Shown here: piece after piece, positions 9,931 to 19,677 of the stretch
Layout of the letters: each line of letters starts with the position of its first letter
How positions within the stretch are numbered: the stretch's first letter is position 1
Assembly (NCBI GenBank): GCA_949294185.1
Contig: CASFGA010000011.1
Coordinates: 124,001-188,000, forward strand
Origin: an uncultured Bacteroides sp.
Lineage (GTDB): Bacteria; Bacteroidota; Bacteroidia; Bacteroidales; Bacteroidaceae
Direction: 5' to 3'
DNA: 64,000 bases
Position numbers and translations under genes: made by a program
Notes under the pieces: generated by a model
The model's input: only the letters and a program-made list of their open reading frames with translations
Databases searched by the model: none
What the model was told of the DNA's origin: nothing

Positions 9931-11304
9931 ATGAAAAGACACATGACATTGGCTTGCCTGGCGCTTCTGGCTTTGGGAGCGCAGGCGCAGCAGGGGGGAA
10001 TCACACCCGAAATGCTTTCACAAATCAAGGAAACTTACAGACATACATCTGCCGACAAGGCGATACACAATGCTTTGGCAGGGACAAGCATTGCCATACT
10101 GGCACGCAATCAGGAGCGGCTTGCCGACTTCGACACTCATTTCTCGAATCAAGTGATGTCCAAAGGCATTACCGACCAGAAACAGTCGGGGCGTTGCTGG
10201 CTGTTTACGGGACTGAATGTGTTGAGAGCACAGATGATAGCCCGTTACGGATTGGATGAACTGACTTTTTCGCAGAACTATTGTTTCTTTTATGACCAGT
10301 TGGAAAAGGCCAATCTCTTTTTGCAGGGAATCATTGACACAAGTGGAAAGCCGGCGGATGACAAGATGGTGGAATGGTTGTTCAAGAATCCCATCGGCGA
10401 TGGAGGGCAGTTTACCGGCGTTTCCGATTTGATATTGAAATATGGACTTGTACCTTCTTCCGTGATGCCGGAGACCTACAGCAGTGAGAACACTTCGCAA
10501 CTCAGCAGTCTCTTGGCATTGAAGCTGCGCGAATATGGTCTGGAGCTGCGCGACAAGGCTGCAAAGGGAGTTGGAGCCGCGACTCTTGAGTCTCGGAAGA
10601 CTGAAATGCTCGGAACGGTATATCGCATGCTGGCGTTGGCACTGGGCGAACCGGTGCAGAGCTTTAAGTGGACGATGGGCGGGATAGAGAAGGAATATAC
10701 TCCGCTCTCTTTCTATCAGGAGTTTCTGGGGAATGACCTCGATGGCAACTATGTAATGCTGATGAATGACCCGAGCCGCGAATATTATAAATGTTACGAA
10801 ATCGACTATGACCGTCATGTATACGACGGAAAGAACTGGACTTATGTCAATCTTCCCGTGGAAGACATCAAGCAGATGGCGATAGCTTCCATCAAAGACA
10901 GCACGATGATGTATTTCTCATGCGATGTGGGCAAGTTTATGGACAGCCAGCGCGGTATGCTCGACCTGAACAATTATGACTATGCTTCGCTCATGGGTAC
11001 GGATTTCGGCATGAACAAGGAGCAGCGCATACGTACTTTTGCAAGCGGATCGACTCATGCCATGACTTTGATGGCGGTAGATCTGGATAAGAACGGGAAG
11101 CCGAAGAAGTGGATGGTGGAAAACAGCTGGGGACAAGAGGCCGGATTCCGTGGTCATTTGATTATGACCGACGAATGGTTTGATGAATACATGTTCCGTC
11201 TGGCGGTGGAAAAGAAATACGTTCCGGAGAAAGTGCTGGATATTCTGAAGCAGAAGCCCGTCCGTCTGCCGGCATGGGATCCGATGTTTGCACCCGAAGA
11301 GTGA
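9931..11304 (+). CDS. Secreted C1-family cysteine peptidase (bleomycin hydrolase/PepC type)
   Basis: Papain-fold aminopeptidase C / bleomycin hydrolase homologue, 457 aa, with an N-terminal signal peptide (MKRHMTLACLALLALGAQAQ) that puts it in the periplasm or outside, unlike cytoplasmic PepC. The catalytic residues are visible: C89 in QKQSGRCWLF, H376 in SGSTHAMTL and N398 in VENSWGQEAG. It probably trims peptides as an aminopeptidase or oligopeptidase. It lies 6 nt after nhaC and ends before a clear terminator, so the two probably form a bicistronic unit. The functional link between a sodium antiporter and a peptidase is not obvious. Confidence 0.9.
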   Translation: MKRHMTLACLALLALGAQAQQGGITPEMLSQIKETYRHTSADKAIHNALAGTSIAILARNQERLADFDTHFSNQVMSKGITDQKQSGRCWLFTGLNVLRAQMIARYGLDELTFSQNYCFFYDQLEKANLFLQGIIDTSGKPADDKMVEWLFKNPIGDGGQFTGVSDLILKYGLVPSSVMPETYSSENTSQLSSLLALKLREYGLELRDKAAKGVGAATLESRKTEMLGTVYRMLALALGEPVQSFKWTMGGIEKEYTPLSFYQEFLGNDLDGNYVMLMNDPSREYYKCYEIDYDRHVYDGKNWTYVNLPVEDIKQMAIASIKDSTMMYFSCDVGKFMDSQRGMLDLNNYDYASLMGTDFGMNKEQRIRTFASGSTHAMTLMAVDLDKNGKPKKWMVENSWGQEAGFRGHLIMTDEWFDEYMFRLAVEKKYVPEKVLDILKQKPVRLPAWDPMFAPEE

Positions 11305-11368
11305 TTTGCCGCGGTCATACAGGCTGTTTGTATAAAGCATAATTTTTTTTGATACTGGTAAAACAAAG

Positions 11369-11419
11369 AAAAGGCCGGGAGGTTGTGGCTACATTGCCGC
11401 ATCAGCTTTCCGGCTTTTT
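11369..11419 (+). terminator. Terminator after the C1 peptidase gene
   Basis: Arms 11369-11380 and 11408-11419 pair over 12 positions with two G-U wobbles, and the right arm runs into a T-tract. Located 65 nt after the peptidase stop. Confidence 0.7.
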
Positions 11420-11480
11420 GTATGAAAACAGGAGGCCGAACATTCTGCTTCTTTTTTTCGGATATTCCATAGATTCTTAT

Positions 11481-11488
11481 TAAGTTTG
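11481..11488 (+). promoter_or_regulatory. Bacteroidetes -7 promoter element for the DUF4286-ruvC-pulA run
   Basis: TAAGTTTG matches TAnnTTTG exactly, 23 nt before the ATG at 11512 and after the preceding terminator. A weak -33-like T-rich stretch (ends 11458) is correctly placed. Confidence 0.6.
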
Positions 11489-11511
11489 CACGATTTAAAA
11501 ACAAGAGACTT

Positions 11512-11817
11512 ATGCTGGTTTATAATACTACCTTTCATGTAGAGATGGGCGATGCCCGCAATTTTGTCATTTGGCTGAACGAATGCTACATCCCGGAGGC
11601 CGAAAAGTCGGGTGAGCTGAAAAAACCGCGCATCCTGCGTATCCTGAGTCATAAGGAGCAGGACAGCGAGTGCTTTTCACTGCAGTGGGAGGTGGAAAGC
11701 AGTGCGGCACTGCACCGTTGGCATACGGCATGCGGAGCGCATCTCAATGAGGAAATGATGAAAGTCTTTAAGGGAAAAGTCGTTGGATTCCCGACTTTGA
11801 TGGAGGTTGTCAGGTGA
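11512..11817 (+). CDS. DUF4286 family protein
   Basis: Small soluble protein of 101 aa, recognised as the Bacteroidota family DUF4286; no enzyme motif is visible. The sequence is mixed alpha/beta without signal peptide, containing [16 protein letters not shown] and a central [10 protein letters not shown] strand, resembling dimeric alpha-beta barrel (ferredoxin-like) proteins; that fold is my inference. Its stop overlaps the GTG start of ruvC (GTGA, 11814-11817), so the two are translationally coupled, as is common for this family in Bacteroidales. Confidence 0.8.
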   Translation: MLVYNTTFHVEMGDARNFVIWLNECYIPEAEKSGELKKPRILRILSHKEQDSECFSLQWEVESSAALHRWHTACGAHLNEEMMKVFKGKVVGFPTLMEVVR

Positions 11818-12380
11818 TAAGTCCCGTTAAAGAGAAGATAATATTAGGTATCGACCCGGGAACGAACATTATGGGTTACGGGGTGCTGAAGATAACCGGT
11901 ACGAAACCGACGGTCATGACGCTTGGAGTGATTGACCTGCGCCGATGCGGCGATCCGTATCTGAAGTTGAAGCACATTTATGAACGGGTGCAGGGAATCA
12001 TTGCCTCCTATCTGCCCGACGAGTTGGCTATAGAGGCGCCTTTTTTCGGAAAGAATGTGCAGTCGATGTTGAAACTGGGGCGTGCGCAGGGAGTGGCGAT
12101 CGTAGCGGCGCTGCGCCGTGACATTCCGGTGACGGAGTATGCTCCGCTGAAAATTAAACTGGCGATAACCGGCAACGGTCAGGCGTCGAAAGAGCAGGTG
12201 GCCGATATGCTGAAGCGGATGCTTCATATACCCGAGTCGGAGATGGGGCCGTTTATGGATGCGACCGACGCTTTGGGAGCTGCTTATTGCCACTATCTGC
12301 AGATGGGGCGTCCGGAGATGCCGAAGGCTTATGCCGGATGGAAAGATTATATTGCAAAGAATCCAGATAAAGTGCGGTAA
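11814..12380 (+). CDS. ruvC: Crossover junction endodeoxyribonuclease RuvC
   Basis: Holliday-junction resolvase, 188 aa, with an RNase H-like fold. The acidic catalytic residues appear at D14 ([11 protein letters not shown]), E74 (LAIEAPFFG), D149 and D152 ([13 protein letters not shown]). It nicks four-way junctions symmetrically with RuvAB during recombination repair. The start is the GTG overlapping the upstream DUF4286 stop; no ATG in frame would keep the IDPG motif. ruvA and ruvB are not in the window. The pullulanase gene follows after 16 nt. Confidence 0.95.
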   Translation: MISPVKEKIILGIDPGTNIMGYGVLKITGTKPTVMTLGVIDLRRCGDPYLKLKHIYERVQGIIASYLPDELAIEAPFFGKNVQSMLKLGRAQGVAIVAALRRDIPVTEYAPLKIKLAITGNGQASKEQVADMLKRMLHIPESEMGPFMDATDALGAAYCHYLQMGRPEMPKAYAGWKDYIAKNPDKVR

Positions 12381-12396
12381 TTGAGCGTGAAGATTT

Positions 12397-14394
12397 ATGA
12401 ATCTGAAATGTTTTTTGGCTATGACGATGCTTGTGGCGGCAGGATGTAAGTCGGAGCATCAAAAGGAGTATGCTTCTTTTGATGACTATCCGGTCTGTGG
12501 CGGGAATTGGGAGGAAATGGTCTATTCGCCTGATGAAACCCGGTTTTCGTTATGGGCTCCCACCGCTCAGGAGGTGCGCGTGCTGCTGTATGATGCCGGA
12601 CAGGGAGGCTCGGCGACGCGGATGATTCCGATGGAGGCCGGGACGGAAGGAATGTGGCATGCCGGTATAGAGGGGGATTTGAAGGGAGAATTTTATGCCT
12701 TTAATGTCAAGATAAATGATGTCTGGCAGGGGGATACACCCGGAGTGATGGCGAAAGCCGTGGGGGTGAACGGAGACCGTGCGGCTGTGGTCGACATGAA
12801 AGATACTGATCCTGACGGCTGGGCGGAAGACCGGCGCCCGCTTTTGAAAAGTTTTGCCGATATGGTCATTTATGAGATGCATCACCGTGACTTTTCCATC
12901 GATACCGTTTCCGGAATCCGCAACCGGGGGAAATATCTCGCGCTTACGGAAGAAGGGACAAAGACCTATTTGGGAGAGAAGACGGGCATTGACCATCTGA
13001 AGGAATTGGGGGTGACACACATTCATTTGCTCCCGTCGTTCGACTTTTCGTCGGTGGACGAGACGAAGTTGGACAAGCCCCAGTACAATTGGGGGTATGA
13101 TCCGAAAAACTATAATGTCCCTGAAGGTTCGTATTCGACAGATCCTTATAACCCCGTTACCCGTATTAAAGAATTCAAGCAGATGGTGATGGCTCTTCAC
13201 CGGGCCGGCATCCGTGTCATTATGGATGTGGCATACAATCATACCGCCACGGTGAAAGGAAGCAATTTCGAGCGTACCGTTCCGGGATATTTCTATCGCC
13301 AGGATGAAAACGGCGGATTGGCCGATGCTTCGGGCTGTGGCAATGAAACGGCGAGCGAGCGTCCGATGATGCGCCGCTTTATGGTGGAATCGGTTTCTTA
13401 TTGGGCGAAAGAATACCATATTGACGGTTTCCGGTTCGATTTGATGGGTATTCACGACATTGAGACTATGAATGCCATCCGTAAAGCCGTGGATGTCATC
13501 GATCCCACCATATATATATATGGTGAAGGATGGGCGGCAAATGCTCCCGAACTGCCGGTGGAGAAACAGGCGATAAAGGTCAATATGCCTCAGATGCCGG
13601 GAATCGCCGCTTTCAGTGACGAGTTTCGCGACTCTTTGCGTGGGCCGTGGGGAGACGAATCAAAGGGTGCTTTCGTCATCGGGCGTATGGGATACGGAAA
13701 CGGTGTCAGATTCGGACTGGCAGGCGGAGTTAGGCATCCGCAGGTTTTCAATGACTCGGCCGGCCATTCGCTTGTGGCATGGGCAGCCCGCCCTACGCAG
13801 TTCATCAGTTATGTAAGCTGTCACGATGATTTATGCATTGCAGACCGCTTGAAGAAGACCCTGCGCGGAGCTTCGGTTCAAGAGTTGAAAGCGCTTGTCA
13901 AGCTGAGTCAGACGGCTGTCTTCACTTCGCAGGGAGTGCCTTTTATCTATGCGGGAGATGAGGTTATGCGTGACAAGAAAGGAGTTTCCAATTCATACAA
14001 CAGTCCGGATGATATCAATGCTATCGACTGGAGACTCAAGACAACCTGTCGGGATGTATTTGATTATGTAAGGAGTCTGATAGCCATGCGCAAGGCTCAT
14101 CCGGCTTTCAGGATGGGGGATGCGGAGTTGATTTGCAAACATCTGGAGTTTCTGGATACTCCGGCCAGTAATGTGGTGGCTTTCCGTATCAATGGAAAGC
14201 CGGGGGGAGACGAATGGGAAAACATAACGGTCGTGCTGAATGCGCGTACCGAACCTGTAAAGATAAATCTGCCGGCGGGCAAGTACCGGGTTGTCTGCCG
14301 TGACGGAATGATAGATATCCGAAGCGGATTGGGGATGATTATAGGCGGACAGCTGATTGTGTCCCCTCGCTCGGCCTTGATAGTTCATCAATAA
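12397..14394 (+). CDS. pulA: Type I pullulanase, lipoprotein
   Basis: GH13 debranching enzyme, 665 aa, hydrolysing alpha-1,6 links in pullulan, glycogen or starch. A lipoprotein signal (TMLVAAGC, Cys17) anchors it to the envelope. A CBM48-like domain lies at about 40-130. The type I signature YNWGYDPKNYNVPEG is at about 230. GH13 catalytic regions are DVAYNHT (about 279), GFRFDLMG with the nucleophile Asp (about 347), YGEGWA with the acid Glu (about 376) and VSCHD (about 475). It is compact compared with Gram-positive surface pullulanases. It lies 16 nt after ruvC and 14 nt before the ABC ATPase gene, without susC/susD neighbours. Confidence 0.93.
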   Translation: MNLKCFLAMTMLVAAGCKSEHQKEYASFDDYPVCGGNWEEMVYSPDETRFSLWAPTAQEVRVLLYDAGQGGSATRMIPMEAGTEGMWHAGIEGDLKGEFYAFNVKINDVWQGDTPGVMAKAVGVNGDRAAVVDMKDTDPDGWAEDRRPLLKSFADMVIYEMHHRDFSIDTVSGIRNRGKYLALTEEGTKTYLGEKTGIDHLKELGVTHIHLLPSFDFSSVDETKLDKPQYNWGYDPKNYNVPEGSYSTDPYNPVTRIKEFKQMVMALHRAGIRVIMDVAYNHTATVKGSNFERTVPGYFYRQDENGGLADASGCGNETASERPMMRRFMVESVSYWAKEYHIDGFRFDLMGIHDIETMNAIRKAVDVIDPTIYIYGEGWAANAPELPVEKQAIKVNMPQMPGIAAFSDEFRDSLRGPWGDESKGAFVIGRMGYGNGVRFGLAGGVRHPQVFNDSAGHSLVAWAARPTQFISYVSCHDDLCIADRLKKTLRGASVQELKALVKLSQTAVFTSQGVPFIYAGDEVMRDKKGVSNSYNSPDDINAIDWRLKTTCRDVFDYVRSLIAMRKAHPAFRMGDAELICKHLEFLDTPASNVVAFRINGKPGGDEWENITVVLNARTEPVKINLPAGKYRVVCRDGMIDIRSGLGMIIGGQLIVSPRSALIVHQ

Positions 14395-14408
14395 AACAAG
14401 ATAAACCG

Positions 14409-15857
14409 ATGCAAAACATTATAACCATAGAGAATGGGGTGACACGTCACCCGCTTTACCGGCTGAAAGAGCCGATAAACTTGCAGATTGCAAAGGGAGA
14501 ACATCTGGCTGTAGTAGGCAGAAACGGAGCGGGCAAGAGTCTGCTGATTGATACCCTTACGGGCCGTTATCCGTTGCTTATGAATGAAGTGATTTATGAT
14601 TTCTCTCCGGCGGAGTCTGCACTGGTATCCGATAACATCAAGTACATTACTTTCCGCGACTCTTATGGGGATGCCGACGGGACTTACTACTATCAGCAGC
14701 GGTGGAATGCCCACGACTTGGACGAGACTCCTTTGGTGCGCGACCTGCTTCCCCCCTGCAAGGATGAAACACTGCGCAATGTGCTTTACGATTTGTTCGG
14801 CATCGGGGTGATGCTTGACAAGCACATCATTCTGCTTTCAAGCGGAGAACTCCGTAAGTTTCAGCTGACAAAGACGCTGTTGGGCAATCCCCGAGTGTTG
14901 ATTATGGATAATCCTTTCATCGGGTTGGACGCCAAGACGCGCGATTTGCTTCACGGACTGCTGAAAAAACTGATAGAGGTAACCGACTTGCAGGTTATTC
15001 TTGTCCTGTCAAAGACAGATGATATTCCTACGTTTATCACGCATGTAGTTCCGGTTTATGACCGTATCTGCGGAAGGAAGATGACTTTAAAGGAGTATCT
15101 GGCACAAAGGGAGCAGATTCCTTCCCATGTCCTTCCGGAAGAAAAGCGCAGGCGGATACTCGATTTGCCTTATGCCGGCAATCTGTATCATAACGAGCAT
15201 GTGGTAGACTTGAATAAGGTAAGCATCCGCTATGGTGAGCGCACGATTCTGAAAGATCTGGACTGGACGGTGAAATGTGGGGAGAAATGGGCGTTGAGCG
15301 GCGATAACGGTTCGGGCAAGTCCACATTGCTAAGCTTGGTATGTGCTGACAATCCGCAGAGTTACGCCTGTGATATTGCCTTGTTCGGGCGGAAGCGCGG
15401 AAGCGGAGAAAGCATCTGGGAGATAAAGAAACATATCGGATATGTCAGTCCGGAGATGCATCGTGCCTATTTGAAGAATCTTCCGGCCATTGATATCGTG
15501 GCAAGCGGACTGCATGACTCTATCGGCCTTTACAGAAAGGTGAAGGAAAACGACCGCGCCATCTGCGAATGGTGGATGGATATCTTTGGCATAGCGGAGC
15601 TTAGAGACCGCAGTTTCCTGCAATTGTCGAGTGGGGAGCAGCGGATGGTGCTGTTGGCGCGTGCCTTCGTAAAGGATCCGGAGCTGCTTATACTGGATGA
15701 ACCGCTTCATGGACTGGATATGTACAACCGCCGGATGGTGAAGGACATCATAGAAGCCTTCTGCGAACGGAAAGACAAGACTTTGATAATGGTCACACAC
15801 TACCGGGAAGAATTGCCCGATACGATAACAAATTCACTTTATCTGAAGCGGAACTGA
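14409..15857 (+). CDS. Tandem ABC ATPase, ModF-like
   Basis: Soluble protein of 482 aa with two ABC nucleotide-binding domains and no membrane segment, like E. coli ModF. Domain 1: Walker A GRNGAGKS (about 38), signature LSSGE (about 142), Walker B LIMDN. Domain 2: Walker A GDNGSGKST (about 300), signature LSSGEQR (about 407), Walker B LILDEP. Domain 1 has Asn where the catalytic Glu is expected, so probably only one site hydrolyses ATP efficiently. No permease or molybdate-binding gene is adjacent, so a role in molybdenum handling is a family-name inference only. Confidence 0.82.
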   Translation: MQNIITIENGVTRHPLYRLKEPINLQIAKGEHLAVVGRNGAGKSLLIDTLTGRYPLLMNEVIYDFSPAESALVSDNIKYITFRDSYGDADGTYYYQQRWNAHDLDETPLVRDLLPPCKDETLRNVLYDLFGIGVMLDKHIILLSSGELRKFQLTKTLLGNPRVLIMDNPFIGLDAKTRDLLHGLLKKLIEVTDLQVILVLSKTDDIPTFITHVVPVYDRICGRKMTLKEYLAQREQIPSHVLPEEKRRRILDLPYAGNLYHNEHVVDLNKVSIRYGERTILKDLDWTVKCGEKWALSGDNGSGKSTLLSLVCADNPQSYACDIALFGRKRGSGESIWEIKKHIGYVSPEMHRAYLKNLPAIDIVASGLHDSIGLYRKVKENDRAICEWWMDIFGIAELRDRSFLQLSSGEQRMVLLARAFVKDPELLILDEPLHGLDMYNRRMVKDIIEAFCERKDKTLIMVTHYREELPDTITNSLYLKRN

Positions 15858-15893
15858 TTTTTTGGATATAGACATAAAATATTTTTGACAGTA

Positions 15894-17396
15894 ATGGAAC
15901 ATTTTATTACCGATAGCGAAAAAAATTATGTCCGGAGAAACAGTTTCATTAACCGGAAGATAATTTTGCGCATACTGGGAATCCTGCTTTTTATCGAGGC
16001 GGCCATGTTTCTGGTTTGTGTAGGGGTTTCGCTGTTTTATCAGGAGAGTGATTACATTTACTTTATCTATTCTGCCCTTGTCAATGTGGTGGTCGGCTTG
16101 ATATTCTGTTTCTTCGGGCGCGGGGCAAGCACCATCGTCACCCGGCGTGACGGATACTGCATCGTAGCCTTTACGTGGCTGCTGTTTACATCCTTCGGAA
16201 TGCTTCCTTTTTATATAAGCGGAGCGATTCCTTCTGTGGCTGATGCCTTTTTTGAGACAATGTCAGGATTTACGACCACTGGGGCAACGATACTCGATGA
16301 TATTGAGTCACTGTCGCACGGCATGTTGTTCTGGCGCAGTTTTACGCATTGGGTCGGAGGTTTGGGTATCGTATTCTTTACGATTGCCGTGCTTCCTATC
16401 TTCGGCGTGGGGAATCAGGTGCTCTTTTCGGCCGAGGCCACGGGAGTGACGCACGACAAGATTCATCCGAAAATCAGTGTCATGGCGAAGCTTTTGTGGA
16501 CGGTTTATCTGATTCTTACCGTGGTAGTGATTGTATTGCTTATGGTCGGCGGAATGGGATGGTTTGATGCCGTCTGCCATTCTTTCGGGATAACGGGGAC
16601 GGGAGGCTTTTCAACCAAGCAGGATAGCATAGCCCACTGGAATTCTCCTTTTATCGAATATGTGGTTGCCATATTCATGATTCTGTCTTCTGTCAATTTC
16701 TCGCTTTATTTCATGTGCTTGAAAGGGCGGTACAGACAGTTGTTTAAAGACGATGAGACAAAATGGTTCGCCTGTTCGATACTTGTTCTTACGGGTATCA
16801 TTACGGTTTCGCTGATTTTGTATAACCACTATGGGGCGGAGGAAGCGTTCCGGAAGGCTCTTTTTCAGGTGGCGACACTTCATACTTCCTGCGGTTTTAC
16901 TACAGATGATTACAGCAAGTGGGCGCCTTTCACCTGGATGCTGTTGGTTTACGCCATGTTGGCGGGAGGATGTACGGGCTCTACTGCCGGTGGCATAAAG
17001 AACATGCGCCTTTTGATTGTGATGCGCAATATCAAGAACGAGTTTCAGCGGATGATGCATCCGCGTGCGGTGTTGCCTGTAAAGGTGAACGGCCAGACCG
17101 TATCCCGATCCACCATATCTACGGTGACGACTTTCGTCGTCTTTTATCTGATGTGCGCATTCCTTAGCTGGGTGGTTCTGATGTGTCTGGGCTTGGGACT
17201 GACCGAAGCATTCAGTACAACTGTATCTAGCTTGGGCAATGCCGGACTTGCATTGGGGGCATACGGGCCTGCCTATTCGTGGAGCAGCATGCCGGATGCG
17301 GCCAAATGGATTCATTCGTTCCTGATGCTGCTCGGCCGTCTGGAGCTTTTCGGCATATTGCTGATGTTTACGCCCGGATTCTGGAAGAAAAGGTAG
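15894..17396 (+). CDS. trkH: Potassium uptake protein TrkH
   Basis: K+ channel-like transporter of the TrkH/KtrB family, about 500 aa. The four pore-loop filters are recognisable: SGFTTTGATI, ITGTGGFSTKQ, HTSCGFTTDDY and SLGNAGLALG. The ATG at 15894 (MEHFITDSEKN) is preferred over an in-frame TTG nine nucleotides upstream. The usual regulatory partner TrkA is not next to it, so it must be encoded elsewhere. It closes the rightward run that starts at DUF4286 and converges on uvrB. Confidence 0.92.
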   Translation: MEHFITDSEKNYVRRNSFINRKIILRILGILLFIEAAMFLVCVGVSLFYQESDYIYFIYSALVNVVVGLIFCFFGRGASTIVTRRDGYCIVAFTWLLFTSFGMLPFYISGAIPSVADAFFETMSGFTTTGATILDDIESLSHGMLFWRSFTHWVGGLGIVFFTIAVLPIFGVGNQVLFSAEATGVTHDKIHPKISVMAKLLWTVYLILTVVVIVLLMVGGMGWFDAVCHSFGITGTGGFSTKQDSIAHWNSPFIEYVVAIFMILSSVNFSLYFMCLKGRYRQLFKDDETKWFACSILVLTGIITVSLILYNHYGAEEAFRKALFQVATLHTSCGFTTDDYSKWAPFTWMLLVYAMLAGGCTGSTAGGIKNMRLLIVMRNIKNEFQRMMHPRAVLPVKVNGQTVSRSTISTVTTFVVFYLMCAFLSWVVLMCLGLGLTEAFSTTVSSLGNAGLALGAYGPAYSWSSMPDAAKWIHSFLMLLGRLELFGILLMFTPGFWKKR

Positions 17397-17420
17397 GCGG
17401 AGAGCGGAGGCAGGGAACGG

Positions 17421-19448
17421 TCAGACTTTCTTTGCCAGAATATCCTCCAGCTTCAGCAGTTCGTCGCGGTATTGGGCCGCTTCGATGAAATTGAGTTTCT
17501 TGGCGGCATCCTGCATGAGCTTGCGCGTGCGGTTTATGCTGCGTTGGAGCTGCTCCTTCGACATGTATTCCACGATGGGGTCTGCGGCCATCGGGAGCTG
17601 TTCGGCGGTGGCTTCGGTATATGCTTTCGGTTCGCCGGACGGCTTCTCATGTTGGATATCGAGCAGGACATTGTTTCTTGCTCGCTTGATTTGCTGGGGC
17701 GTGATGCCGTGCGCTTCGTTGTATGCCAACTGTTTTTCACGCCGGCGATTGGTCTCGTCGATGGTTTGTCGCATGCTGTCCGTTATCTTGTCGGCATACA
17801 TGATGACTTTTCCATTTACATTCCGTGCCGCCCGTCCGGCAGTCTGTGTGAGGGAACGGTGCGAACGGAGGAATCCCTCCTTGTCAGCATCCAGTATGGC
17901 TACTAAAGAAACCTCCGGCAGATCCAGTCCTTCGCGCAGCAGATTCACGCCAATCAGCACATCATACTTGCCTTCCCTCAGGTCGTCCATAATCTGGACC
18001 CTTTCCAATGTTTCCACATCGCTGTGTATATAGGTGCAGCTCACCCCGTTGTTAAGCAGATATTCCGTCAGTTCCTCGGCCATACGTTTGGTAAGAGTCG
18101 TGACAAGCACTCTTTCCCGCCGTTCCACACGCTGTTGGATTTCCTCCATCAGGTCGTCTATCTGGTTCAAGCTCGGCCGGACTTCAATGACAGGATCCAG
18201 TAGTCCCGTGGGGCGTATCACTTGCTCCACGATGATACCTTCGCTTTCCTTCAGCTCGTATTCGGCGGGAGTCGCGCTGACATAGATAACCTCTTTGGCC
18301 ATTTCCTGAAACTCCTCGAATGTCAGCGGACGGTTGTCCATTGCCGCCGGAAGGCGGAAGCCATATTCCACCAGATTCACCTTGCGAGCACGGTCTCCTC
18401 CGTACATGGCACGGATTTGAGGGACGCTGACATGGCTTTCGTCGATGACCATCAGGAAATCTTCAGGGAAGAAGTCCAGCAGACAATAGGGGCGGGTTCC
18501 CGCTTCGCGCCCGTCAAAATAGCGCGAATAGTTTTCAATGCCGGAGCAGTGACCCAGTTCCCTCAGCATTTCCATGTCATAAGTCACACGTTCGTACAGG
18601 CGTTTGGCTTCGTATGACTTTCCGATTTCCTCAAAGTAAGCTACCTGTTTGGTCAGATCGTCTTCTATCTGATGAATGGCCCTCAGGGTATTTTCCTTTG
18701 TGGTCATGAATAGATTGGCGGGATATATTTTATACTCTTCATACGAACCTATCCGGTGTCCGGATAGCGGCTCTATCTCCTCGATGGAGTCTATTTCATC
18801 GTCCCAGAACATTACGCGCAGCAGGTTGTCGGTATAGGCAAGAAAGATGTCCACCGTATCACCCTTGACGCGGAAATTGCCCCGATTCAGCTCCAGGTCA
18901 TTGCGAACGTAAAGACTGTCCACCAGTCGGCGGAGAAAGACATTGCGGTCTATCCGTTTTCCCCGTTTGATTTCGATTACATTGTTGTAGAAGTCGGCGG
19001 GGTTTCCCATACCGTAGATGCACGATACGGAAGAAATGACAATGACATCCTTGCGTCCGGACAGAAGAGCCGATGTGGCGGCAAGCCGGAGCTTGTCTAT
19101 CTCGCCGTTGATGGCAAGATCTTTTTCTATATAGGTGTCGGTAGAAGGCAGATAAGCTTCCGGTTGGTAATAGTCATAATAGGAAACGTAATATTCTACG
19201 GCGTTATGCGGGAAGAAGTTCTTGAATTCGCCGTACAATTGTGCGGCCAGCGTCTTGTTGTGGCTTAAGATGAGTGTCGGCTTGTTGATGTTCTTGATGA
19301 CATTGGCTATAGTAAAGGTTTTTCCTGAGCCGGTAACCCCCAGCAATGTCTGTGCATGAACGTGGTTTTTCACGCCTTCCGTCAGCTGTGCGATGGCTTC
19401 CGGTTGGTCTCCGGTCGGCTTGTAATCTGATATGAGTTCGAAATCCAT
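17421..19448 (-). CDS. uvrB: Excinuclease ABC subunit B
   Basis: Nucleotide excision repair helicase-like subunit, 675 aa, standard length. Walker A GVTGSGKTFT lies at about 39-48, the beta-hairpin region YYVSYYDYYQPEAYLP at about 85-100, the DEAH-like box VIDESH at about 340, and motif VI TQTAGRAARN at about 540. The C-terminal UVR domain that binds UvrC (ending AAQYRDELLKLEDIL) is intact. UvrB opens DNA and verifies lesions handed over by UvrA. It is a single-gene unit; uvrA and uvrC are not in the window. Confidence 0.97.
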   Translation of the reverse strand: MDFELISDYKPTGDQPEAIAQLTEGVKNHVHAQTLLGVTGSGKTFTIANVIKNINKPTLILSHNKTLAAQLYGEFKNFFPHNAVEYYVSYYDYYQPEAYLPSTDTYIEKDLAINGEIDKLRLAATSALLSGRKDVIVISSVSCIYGMGNPADFYNNVIEIKRGKRIDRNVFLRRLVDSLYVRNDLELNRGNFRVKGDTVDIFLAYTDNLLRVMFWDDEIDSIEEIEPLSGHRIGSYEEYKIYPANLFMTTKENTLRAIHQIEDDLTKQVAYFEEIGKSYEAKRLYERVTYDMEMLRELGHCSGIENYSRYFDGREAGTRPYCLLDFFPEDFLMVIDESHVSVPQIRAMYGGDRARKVNLVEYGFRLPAAMDNRPLTFEEFQEMAKEVIYVSATPAEYELKESEGIIVEQVIRPTGLLDPVIEVRPSLNQIDDLMEEIQQRVERRERVLVTTLTKRMAEELTEYLLNNGVSCTYIHSDVETLERVQIMDDLREGKYDVLIGVNLLREGLDLPEVSLVAILDADKEGFLRSHRSLTQTAGRAARNVNGKVIMYADKITDSMRQTIDETNRRREKQLAYNEAHGITPQQIKRARNNVLLDIQHEKPSGEPKAYTEATAEQLPMAADPIVEYMSKEQLQRSINRTRKLMQDAAKKLNFIEAAQYRDELLKLEDILAKKV

Positions 19449-19677
19449 GCTGTCTTTATGTAAAGTTTGAGACTAAAGATAGTATAAAAAACTGATATTT
19501 GCAGTGTGTTTGTCCGGATATAGCCGACAGGAGTCGGCTTTTATCCGGTCCAAAAGTTTTTTTATCCGGTTGAAAGTCTCTTTTTGTCTTGTCAGAAAAA
19601 GATTTCCATAAGGGGGAAGCTTCTGCCCGGTTATGGATGTCTGGCGGAATCCGGTATCTGCACGGCTGTTTCCCGGA
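19449..19677. other. Intergenic hairpin region between the Omp85-like gene and uvrB
   Basis: A nested hairpin spans 19514-19548: outer arms CCGGATA/TATCCGG and inner arms AGCCGAC/GTCGGCT around a 4-nt loop. The motif TTATCCGGT occurs twice nearby (19541-19549 and 19572-19580). It lies downstream of the leftward Omp85-like gene and upstream of uvrB, so it may be that gene's terminator, but there is no clear T-tract on the minus strand. A possible uvrB -7 element (TAAAGATA, read leftward) is near 19474. Confidence 0.4.
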
